NCBI GenBank assembly: GCA_027068435.1
Contig: JAMOTA010000038.1
Span: 1 to 64,000 of the forward strand
DNA from: Sulfurovum sp.
GTDB lineage: Bacteria > Campylobacterota > Campylobacteria > Campylobacterales > Sulfurovaceae
DNA length: 64,000 nt
Reading direction: 5' to 3'
This document shows, in pieces, positions 43,590 to 51,003 of the stretch (its first letter is position 1; every line of letters starts with the position of its first letter). The position numbers and the translations under genes were made by a program. The notes beneath the pieces are model-generated. The model ran no database searches, was not told the origin of the DNA, and was given only the letters and a program-made list of their open reading frames with translations.

Positions 43590-44876
43590 ATGAAAAAAAC
43601 TTTATTACTTTCAGTAGTAGCGTCAACAATGATTATGGCAGGTGGAGACATCGCACCAGTAGAGCCAGTAATAGAAACTCCAGTAGTAGAAGCATCTGGT
43701 TGGGATTTTTCAGGTCAAGCAGTACTTTACTACCAAACAAGAGATTTAACTGCAGCAAGAGATCTTTTTGATCCAGAAAGTTCAGCAGCAAACTCAGGTA
43801 TTCAATTAAGAGCAGTAAACAGTGACCTTGCTTATGGTATTGGTGCTGGTGTTGAAGTATCTGGTCTTGGTACTCTTGGTCTTCAAGATGAGTCAATTGA
43901 TTTAGTAGATAACACTATGCAAGGTACTGGTGGTTGGATTTCTCAAGCTTACTTAACTTACGGGTTTGGTAATACTGCAGTTAAACTTGGTCGTCAAGAA
44001 CTTCCAAAATCACTTTCTCCATTTGCTTTCTCTGAAAACTGGAACGTATTCAAAAATACATTTGATGCAGCTTTAGTTGTAAATACAGATATCTCTGATA
44101 CTACTTTAGTTGGTGCATGGGTTGCTAAAGCTAACAGCTCTGTAAATGTAAAGAAATTTAATGGTGTGAATAATGCTGGAATTCCAAGTAATTCTAATGC
44201 TAAAAATGGTACAGATCAAGGTATCTTTATGGCAACAGTTCAAAACAAATCAATTGAAGGATTAACTTTAACTGGTACATGGTATTATGCTTCTGAGTGG
44301 CCAGACGTTTATTCAAGTTCAGGAAAAAATATTTCTACAGAAGATGCAAATATCTTATGGGTAGATGCTAAATTTAATGTTTCTAACTTCAATGTAGCAC
44401 TTCAGGGTGGTACTATCATGAGTGATGCATTAGCTGACGATTCTGTTGCATTTGGTGGAAAAGTTGGTGCTGATTATGGTATGTTTAGTGCATCAGTTGC
44501 TTACTCTAGCACAGATGAAAATGCTAATGCAATAGATGGATTTAAAAATGTTGGTGGTGTAAAAACTCCACTTTATACACAAATGATTCTTAACCAAGGT
44601 GTAATTAGATCTGATGCTGATTACGTAAAAGTTGCAGCTTCTGCTAACCTATATGGTGGTACTTTTGGTGTAGCTTATGGTTATGCTATTGCTAATGAAG
44701 ATGATCTTACTGGTGGAAAAGATAATAATCCTTACGAATTAGATGTAACATACAAAACTAAAGTATTTAATGATTCTACAACAGTATTTGCTGGTTACGT
44801 ACTTGAAAACAGAGATGTTCAACCTAACGAAGATAGCAACAACATGCTTCGTTTCTGGGCAAGATACAACTTCTAA
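43590..44876 (+). CDS. Outer-membrane porin, Opr-like
   Basis: A 428-residue beta-barrel porin of the type found in Campylobacterota. The signal peptide is MKKTLLLSVVASTMIMAG (cleaved near 18-19). The mature protein has repeated strands and ends in FWARYNF, the aromatic end used by the outer-membrane assembly machine. I start at the ATG at 43590, not at the in-frame one 21 codons earlier, because it has the ribosome site and the signal peptide. A strong promoter and terminator flank it. Confidence 0.85.
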   Translation: MKKTLLLSVVASTMIMAGGDIAPVEPVIETPVVEASGWDFSGQAVLYYQTRDLTAARDLFDPESSAANSGIQLRAVNSDLAYGIGAGVEVSGLGTLGLQDESIDLVDNTMQGTGGWISQAYLTYGFGNTAVKLGRQELPKSLSPFAFSENWNVFKNTFDAALVVNTDISDTTLVGAWVAKANSSVNVKKFNGVNNAGIPSNSNAKNGTDQGIFMATVQNKSIEGLTLTGTWYYASEWPDVYSSSGKNISTEDANILWVDAKFNVSNFNVALQGGTIMSDALADDSVAFGGKVGADYGMFSASVAYSSTDENANAIDGFKNVGGVKTPLYTQMILNQGVIRSDADYVKVAASANLYGGTFGVAYGYAIANEDDLTGGKDNNPYELDVTYKTKVFNDSTTVFAGYVLENRDVQPNEDSNNMLRFWARYNF

Positions 44877-44902
44877 GAATTACTCTTAAAGTTTTATCTC
44901 TT

Positions 44903-44940
44903 AGAGTTCAGGCTTCTGCCTGACTCTAACTTCTTTTTTT
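44903..44940 (+). terminator. Rho-independent terminator after the porin
   Basis: AGAGTTCAGGC and GCCTGACTCT form a 10-bp stem with one bulged T and a 4-base loop, followed by a run of seven or more T. Confidence 0.85.
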
Positions 44941-45043
44941 ATTTTTACCCTCTTTATTTCCCATCATTTATATTAATACTATCTCAAAATTTTACTACAG
45001 TAACTTATGTTATAATGCTACAAAAGTAGATAAAGGATAATTT

Positions 45044-45280
45044 ATGCAACTTACCATAGATGTAGATAAACATTTTATAGAAAATCTTAAAGAAGAGTTT
45101 CAAACAACCAATATTAAAGATGCTTTAGTGCAACTGTTTGATTTTTATAAACAATCAAATAAAATAGAAGAAATTTCTATAGAAGATAGAGATTATGCTT
45201 TTATAAAAGATGCTAAAATTAGACGTGAAAATGGTGAGCAAACATATAGTATAGATAGTATTATACGTGAGTATGAATGA
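45044..45280 (+). CDS. Antitoxin of a type II toxin-antitoxin pair
   Basis: A 78-residue, charged protein with an N-terminal strand-and-helix part (LTIDVDKHFIENLKEEF) and a flexible acidic tail, placed just before a RelE/ParE-like toxin; the start of that toxin overlaps its stop. The pattern is that of a RelB- or ParD-like antitoxin. It would neutralise the toxin and help repress the operon. Confidence 0.75.
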   Translation: MQLTIDVDKHFIENLKEEFQTTNIKDALVQLFDFYKQSNKIEEISIEDRDYAFIKDAKIRRENGEQTYSIDSIIREYE

Positions 45281-45522
45281 TTATTAGAATTCAAGAATCT
45301 GCAAAAAAAGATTTAAAAAATATAGATAAAAAACAAGCTCTAAAGATTTTAATACAAATTAAAAAGCTAGAAGAGTACCCAAATATTACAAATATAAAAA
45401 AATTAAAAAATCATTACCCACCTATCAGATACAGAATAGGTAACTATAGAGTACTTTTTGACATAGAAAATGGATTTATAGTTGTAGTAAATATAAAACA
45501 TCGTAAAGAAGCATATAAATGA
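45277..45522 (+). CDS. RelE/ParE-family toxin
   Basis: An 81-residue, basic protein with the RelE/ParE fold pattern: AKKDLKNIDKKQALKILIQI, then YRIGNYRVLFDIEN and a VVNIKHRKEAYK end. It could cut ribosome-bound mRNA (RelE) or poison gyrase (ParE); the sequence is closer to RelE-type, with the conserved RxGxYRVLF motif. The stop overlaps the ATG of rimO, so this cassette is inserted tightly before a housekeeping gene. Confidence 0.82.
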   Translation: MIIRIQESAKKDLKNIDKKQALKILIQIKKLEEYPNITNIKKLKNHYPPIRYRIGNYRVLFDIENGFIVVVNIKHRKEAYK

Positions 45523-46832
45523 ATAAAAAACTACACCTAGTAAGCCTAGGATGCACGAAAAACCTTGTAGACAGTGAAGTGATGCTTGGTCGTCTTAAAG
45601 AGTATGAGATTACCGATGACAGTACTGAAGCAGATGTGATTATTGTCAATACTTGTGGCTTTATTGAGGCGGCAAAAGAGGAGAGTATTAACACGGTTCT
45701 TAGCTTACATGATGAACGTAAAAAAGAGTCTATACTTGTAATGAGTGGCTGTCTCTCTGAGCGTTATAAAGAGGAGTTACAAGCCAATATGCCTGAGATA
45801 GACATCTTTACGGGAGTTGGGGATTATGAGAAGATAGATGAGCTTATCGCCTCTAAACAGAGTACATTTACTCCAGAGGTTTATCTCGCTACAGAGACGT
45901 CAGGTAGGGTGATAACAGGTTCATCTTCTCACGCATACATTAAGATAGCAGAGGGGTGTAACCAAGCGTGTTCTTTTTGTGCTATCCCTAGTTTTAAAGG
46001 AAAGTTACACTCCCGTTCACTCTCTTCCATCGTAAAAGAGGTAGAGATGCTTGTAGAAAAAGGGTACTATGACTTCTCTTTTATCTCTCAAGATAGTTCA
46101 AGCTATGGACGTGATATGGAGTTAAAAGATGGGCTTATAGATCTTATTGAAGCTGTTGAAAAAGTAGAAAATATAGTTTCTGCACGTATTTTGTATCTTT
46201 ACCCTAGTACGACTACGTTTGCACTTATCGATGCTATCTCAGATTCTGTGATTTTTCAAACCTATTATGATATGCCTATACAGCATATAGATGATGGGGT
46301 ACTTAAAGTGATGAAACGTGGTTTTGGGGAAGAGAAAACTGTGGAACTACTAAAACATATGAAGAGTAAACCCAACGCTTTTATCCGTACTTCGGTTATA
46401 GCAGGACACCCTGGTGAGAGTGAAGAGAGTTTTAAAAGTTTGTGTCAGTTTATGGAGAGTTTTGCTTTTGATAGATTTAATACCTTTCACTACTCCAATG
46501 AAGAGACAACAAGTGCGTATGAGATGGAGCAAATCTCACAAGACACTATAGATGAAAGAGCCAATACTCTAGGAGAAATAGCAGAGTTATCTACTCAAGC
46601 TTCTTTAGAAAGTATGGTAGGTCAAACACTTAGTGTTATAGTAGAGGGTGAGAGTGATGAACATGAGTATTTACTTAGTGCTAGACCTCTTGCTTGGGCA
46701 GTAGATATAGATGGCGAGATACTCATAAATGATACTTCTGATTTGGCAATACACTACGGAAAAAGATATAAAGCAAAAATAACACAACGAGCAGGAGAAC
46801 AACTGTTAGCTACCTTGATAGAAATAGTTTAA
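45519..46832 (+). CDS. rimO: Ribosomal protein S12 methylthiotransferase
   Basis: Radical SAM enzyme that methylthiolates an Asp of ribosomal protein S12. The N-terminal cluster domain begins LVSLGCTKNLVDSEVMLG; the radical SAM motif CNQACSFC has Cys at 147, 151 and 154; a TRAM domain ends the protein (from about 370). At 437 residues it has the usual length. Its start overlaps the toxin stop. Confidence 0.95.
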   Translation: MNKKLHLVSLGCTKNLVDSEVMLGRLKEYEITDDSTEADVIIVNTCGFIEAAKEESINTVLSLHDERKKESILVMSGCLSERYKEELQANMPEIDIFTGVGDYEKIDELIASKQSTFTPEVYLATETSGRVITGSSSHAYIKIAEGCNQACSFCAIPSFKGKLHSRSLSSIVKEVEMLVEKGYYDFSFISQDSSSYGRDMELKDGLIDLIEAVEKVENIVSARILYLYPSTTTFALIDAISDSVIFQTYYDMPIQHIDDGVLKVMKRGFGEEKTVELLKHMKSKPNAFIRTSVIAGHPGESEESFKSLCQFMESFAFDRFNTFHYSNEETTSAYEMEQISQDTIDERANTLGEIAELSTQASLESMVGQTLSVIVEGESDEHEYLLSARPLAWAVDIDGEILINDTSDLAIHYGKRYKAKITQRAGEQLLATLIEIV

Positions 46833-46838
46833 CTCTTC

Positions 46839-47825
46839 ATGCCTACCTTTGATGTTTCAGCTTTAAAAGAGAAAAAGAACTTATTGGCTTTTTCTGCGGG
46901 GGTTGACTCCTCTGCACTGTTTTTTCTTCTTCTTGAGAACCATGTTGTTTTTGACATTGCGTTAGTCAATTATGGAACAAGAGAAGAGAGCCACGAAGAA
47001 GAGACGTACGCCTATGCTTTAGCAGACAAATACCATCTCAAATGCTACACGATAAAAGCCCCTACCTTTACCACACACTTTGAGAAAAATGCAAGAGAAT
47101 TTCGCTATAACTTCTTTGAAAGACTCATAGAAGAGCATCAGTATGATAATCTACTAACTGCACATCAACTCAATGACCAACTAGAATGGTTACTTATGCG
47201 TTTGGTTAGAGGTGCAGGAACTTCTGAACTCATAGGGCTTGAACCTAAAAGTCAACGTAAAAACTACATCTTAGTACGTCCACTACTTGAGTGGAGTAAA
47301 GCAGAGTTACTTGAGTACTTAACTAAGCATAGTCATCACTATTTTATAGATAAGAGTAACACTGATGAGAAGTATGAACGTAATAGATTTCGTAAAGAGT
47401 TTTCAGACAAACTAATAGAGCACCACAAAGAGGGGATAAAACGTAGTTTTGACTATTTGCGTAAAGATAAAGAGAGCTTAGAAGAGGGCTTTATTCAAAT
47501 CTATGAAGAGGATGAGTTAAGGATTATAAAACTAAAGAACCCCTCTATAAAAGTAAAAGCTACAGACTTAACACTTAAGAGATTAGGTTATTTACTCTCT
47601 GCATCTCAACGTAAAGAGATAGAAAAAGAAATTTCTTTGGTTATAGGTGGAGAGTGGGCAGTAGAATTTGTCTTAGACACACTATACATCGCTCCTTTTC
47701 TTACTACAAATATGCCTAAAAAGTTTAAAGAGAAGTGTCGCGTTTTAAAAATACCCCATAAAATAAGAGTATATTGTTTTGAAAAGCGAATAAATATAGA
47801 GAAGTTAGCATCAATTTTAGGTTAA
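46839..47825 (+). CDS. tilS: tRNA(Ile)-lysidine synthase
   Basis: Modifies the wobble cytidine of the tRNA-Ile that reads AUA. The PP-loop motif is FSAGVDSSAL (residues about 18-27), with the family pattern SGGxDS relaxed to SAGVDS, and the second signature is ANQLNDQLEWLLMRL-like (AHQLNDQLEWLLMRL). Length is 328 residues. It follows rimO by 6 bases. Confidence 0.9.
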   Translation: MPTFDVSALKEKKNLLAFSAGVDSSALFFLLLENHVVFDIALVNYGTREESHEEETYAYALADKYHLKCYTIKAPTFTTHFEKNAREFRYNFFERLIEEHQYDNLLTAHQLNDQLEWLLMRLVRGAGTSELIGLEPKSQRKNYILVRPLLEWSKAELLEYLTKHSHHYFIDKSNTDEKYERNRFRKEFSDKLIEHHKEGIKRSFDYLRKDKESLEEGFIQIYEEDELRIIKLKNPSIKVKATDLTLKRLGYLLSASQRKEIEKEISLVIGGEWAVEFVLDTLYIAPFLTTNMPKKFKEKCRVLKIPHKIRVYCFEKRINIEKLASILG

Positions 47826-47886
47826 TTTATATCTCTTTAACCTATCTTTGCTACACTTCACACCAATAATACTTTAAGGGGTAGTA

Positions 47887-48654
47887 GTGTTTAAGTATCG
47901 ACATATCATTTCTTTTTTTACTACTACACTCTTTTATCTGCTTTTAGTGGGTACATATATCTATCTACAAACTAAGTACCTAGTAGCAGATGAGGAACCT
48001 AAAGAGCAAGTGATAAACCTTAACCTTGCAACATTTGTTCCTGAAATCTTACCCTTAATAGAAGAGCCAAAAGAAGAAGAGGTTGTAGAAGAAGTTATAG
48101 AAAAGCCTGTTATTGAAGAAGAACCAGAGCCTGAACCTGTAGTTGAAGAGAAGGTAAAAGAAGAAGAGCCAGAATTAGAAGAGGTAGTTCCTGAACCCAT
48201 AATAGAAAAAGTGACTCCTATACCTGTAGTAAAAAAAGTAGTTAAGAAGATAATCAAAAAAAAGCCAAAGAAAAAAGTCAAGAAAAAAATTAAAAAAAGA
48301 GTTAAGAAAAGAAGTAAAGTTAGAAGAGCAAAAAAACCAACTAAAGCAAGAGCAGGAAGTAGAAGAAGTAGTAAAGCTCAAAAGAATAAATTTCTCTCTA
48401 AAGTAAGAGCTAAGATTAATAAAAATAAAAGTTATCCTAAAATAGCGAAAAGAAGAGGGATGCAAGGCTCAGTAAAAGTACGTTTTACTATTCTACGTAG
48501 TGGAAATGTAGGAAATATCTCTGTAAGTGGACCTAAAGTTTTTCATACTTCTGCTAAAAGTGCTGTTAAAAGAGCTTTCCCCATAAGCACTAAAAATGTT
48601 CCTATTTCACTTCCTCAAAGTGTAAATCTTACACTTCGTTATCAACTCCGATAA
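47887..48654 (+). CDS. tonB: TonB energy-transducing protein
   Basis: A 255-residue protein with an N-terminal membrane anchor (about 8-28), a Pro/Glu- and then Lys/Arg-rich spacer (about 55-165) and a C-terminal TonB domain (about 168-255, with KRRGMQGSVKVRFTI and SGPKVFHTSAKSAV). It starts at a GTG (47887). TonB transfers the proton motive force from ExbB/ExbD to receptors; those partners are not in the window. It is immediately followed by the copper receptor, which it probably serves. Confidence 0.88.
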   Translation: MFKYRHIISFFTTTLFYLLLVGTYIYLQTKYLVADEEPKEQVINLNLATFVPEILPLIEEPKEEEVVEEVIEKPVIEEEPEPEPVVEEKVKEEEPELEEVVPEPIIEKVTPIPVVKKVVKKIIKKKPKKKVKKKIKKRVKKRSKVRRAKKPTKARAGSRRSSKAQKNKFLSKVRAKINKNKSYPKIAKRRGMQGSVKVRFTILRSGNVGNISVSGPKVFHTSAKSAVKRAFPISTKNVPISLPQSVNLTLRYQLR

Positions 48655-48714
48655 GTTTAACAGATAATTAACATAATCATGCCATACTCCTCTAAAGAAT
48701 TTGGAGGAGTCATC

Positions 48715-50748
48715 GTGAGGAAAATACAAAAAGGCATCTATCTCTCTTTTGTTTGTGCCTTATCATTACAAGCAGCACAAATAGAGCTAGGAACAATAGA
48801 CGTAGAAGCACAAATAGATACAGAAGTGATAAAAGATGTACATGGTGATGATATCAAATCAGCAGACTTAGCAGAAGCACTTTTTAAACAGTCACCTAGT
48901 GTGGCTCTTAGTAGAAGATCAGGTATAGCCAATGATATTCTTGTTAGAGGACAAAAAAAAGATAACATCAATGTAACTATAGATGGTGCAAAAGTATGTG
49001 GAGCGTGTCCAAATAGAATGGATCCTCCTATTTCTCATATATTGACAAATAATGTAGATTATATAGAGATTAATGAAGGTCCTTACAATGTAGAGGACTT
49101 TGGTGTATTAAGTTCAGATATAAAAATACATACCATTAAACCTACTCAAGAGTTAGCAGGAGAACTAAACCTTGGTTTAGGGAGTTGGGGTTCTAAAAAA
49201 GCATCTTTTAACATTAGTGGGGGAACCGATACGGTAAGGTTCTTACTCTCTGCTTCAACGGAGAGTAGTGAACAGTATGAAGATGGTAACGGTAATGACT
49301 TTGTAGGTCAGATAGCTGAAAATGTTCAAAATGGACAAGCACCAGCAGCCACACAGTATCAACCTAAATATCAAAATATGGATGCTTATAGTAAAAAAAC
49401 AATGATGGCAAAACTTTTTTGGAATATCACAGATAACCAAGAGTTAAAAGTAAGTTATACAGCAAATAGAAGTGATAATGTACTTTATCCCTCTTCTAAA
49501 ATGGATGCACTCTATGATGATTCTGATATTTTTAATGCAGAGTATAGTGTAAAAAATTTAGGAAAATACTCTAAAGAGCTTACTGTACAGCTCTATCAAT
49601 CGACAGTTGAACACCCTATGTCAACACTGTATCGTAAAGCTGCAGTTGTAAATGGTTTTGAAATGACACATAAATTAGAGACTAAGATGCAAGGGGCAAA
49701 GATTAAAAATAGTTTTGATGTAGCCAACCATACGATTACAACAGGTGTTGATTATTCACTACGTAATTGGGATGGGGGATACTATAAAGATGGTACAGCC
49801 TTAGCAGCAGATAGAGCCTATAGTATAGATGATGTAGATACTAAGAATATAGCATTTTTTATAAAAGATGAAATAAAGATGGGTAAATTTGTTTTAGATA
49901 TGGGGGTAAGATATGATGATACAACGGTTACTCCTGCCAATAACAGAGTAAATTTAGTACAACCTGACAATAAATATAGTGCATTAAGTGCCTACTTATT
50001 TGGAACATACAATGTAGATATGTATACCAAATATTTTGTAGGTTTTGGAAAGTCGTCAAGAGTACCAGACGCAAAAGAACTTTACTGGATAGGAAGCATG
50101 GGCAATGCTATAGGAACACCTGACTTAGCCAATACAGTTAACTATGAGTTTGATATGGGTATAGAAAAAAGCTATGAAAATGCTACCTTTAAAGCAAAAG
50201 TATTTTACTCAATGTTAGAAGACTATATTGCCTATAATGCAAGTAATGGCAATACAAATAACTATGAAAATGTTGATGCAACCATTTATGGATTTGAACT
50301 TAGTGGAACATATATAGCTACTGCTGAACTCTATTTTGATTATGGAATGGCATATCAAAGGGGTGAAAAAGATAATCCACTTACAGGACAAAATAAGACA
50401 AACATGCCTGAAATTCCACCATTTAAAGTGAATCTTGCAGCAAATTATGACTGGGATGAGAGTTTAACATTTAGAGCGCAAGTAATAGCAGCTGATTCTT
50501 GGGATGATGTAGATGCTGAAAATGGGGAACAAGAGTTAGAAGCATATACTATACTCAATTTAAGAGCTACAAAAAACTTTGGAAAGAACTTTGAACTCGT
50601 TGTAGGTGTAGATAATGTCTTTGATGAGACTTATGCGGTATCAAATACTTATAAAGATTTAATTCTTCTTGGTGTACCAGGAGAAGAAGTTATGCTTATG
50701 AATGAACCTGGGCGTTACCTTTACGCAAATTTAAAATATAAATTTTAA
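48715..50748 (+). CDS. nosA: TonB-dependent copper receptor, NosA/OprC-like
   Basis: Outer-membrane receptor of about 677 residues. The N-terminal plug domain has the TonB box region and the motif CGACPNRMDPP, in which C98 and M102 form CxxxM, the copper motif of OprC. A second piece of that site, HPM (H300, M302, an HxM), lies further on in the barrel. The protein ends in an aromatic residue (NLKYKF). I use the GTG at 48715 (MRKIQKGIYLSF), because GGAGGAG precedes it by 7 bases. It sits between TonB and nosZ, a copper enzyme, which supports copper import for N2O reductase. Confidence 0.82.
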   Translation: MRKIQKGIYLSFVCALSLQAAQIELGTIDVEAQIDTEVIKDVHGDDIKSADLAEALFKQSPSVALSRRSGIANDILVRGQKKDNINVTIDGAKVCGACPNRMDPPISHILTNNVDYIEINEGPYNVEDFGVLSSDIKIHTIKPTQELAGELNLGLGSWGSKKASFNISGGTDTVRFLLSASTESSEQYEDGNGNDFVGQIAENVQNGQAPAATQYQPKYQNMDAYSKKTMMAKLFWNITDNQELKVSYTANRSDNVLYPSSKMDALYDDSDIFNAEYSVKNLGKYSKELTVQLYQSTVEHPMSTLYRKAAVVNGFEMTHKLETKMQGAKIKNSFDVANHTITTGVDYSLRNWDGGYYKDGTALAADRAYSIDDVDTKNIAFFIKDEIKMGKFVLDMGVRYDDTTVTPANNRVNLVQPDNKYSALSAYLFGTYNVDMYTKYFVGFGKSSRVPDAKELYWIGSMGNAIGTPDLANTVNYEFDMGIEKSYENATFKAKVFYSMLEDYIAYNASNGNTNNYENVDATIYGFELSGTYIATAELYFDYGMAYQRGEKDNPLTGQNKTNMPEIPPFKVNLAANYDWDESLTFRAQVIAADSWDDVDAENGEQELEAYTILNLRATKNFGKNFELVVGVDNVFDETYAVSNTYKDLILLGVPGEEVMLMNEPGRYLYANLKYKF

Positions 50749-50754
50749 TCTATC

Positions 50755-50786
50755 TTTACAAGGATGTATTTCTACATCTTTGTAAA
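50755..50786 (+). terminator. Terminator after the copper receptor
   Basis: A 14-bp stem TTTACAAGGATGTA / TACATCTTTGTAAA (one G-T pair) with a 4-base loop, 6 bases after the stop. Confidence 0.7.
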
Positions 50787-50847
50787 TTACTTCATTTCTA
50801 AAAACACAATTCAAAACTAAAATCATTGTTAATTTAGTGTTAAAATC

Positions 50848-50890
50848 TTGACACAAATCAAGTAAGCTACCCATTTTATTTAGTTATAAT
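50848..50890 (+). promoter_or_regulatory. FNR/CRP-family site and -10 box of nosZ
   Basis: TTGAC-ACAA-ATCAA (50848-50861) has nine of ten consensus positions, followed after 23 bases by TATAAT at 50885-50890. The site centre is then near -42 from the predicted start, the class II activator position. Confidence 0.75.
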
Positions 50891-51003
50891 AGTAAGTGTC
50901 TGATTATTATAATAAGCTTTAATTATTATTGTGACATTAGATAAATCTTAATTTGGGGAGTCATTTCCTTAAATTTAGTTTTTAAAAATTTGGAGGAGAG
51001 AAA

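Noticed and set aside
42382-48735. A shared 18-base stretch in the signal-peptide codons of the 42345 and 48715 genes
   Set aside because: It encodes the same short KIQKGI stretch in two signal peptides; with nothing else alike around it, it is most simply a shared signal-peptide start or chance.
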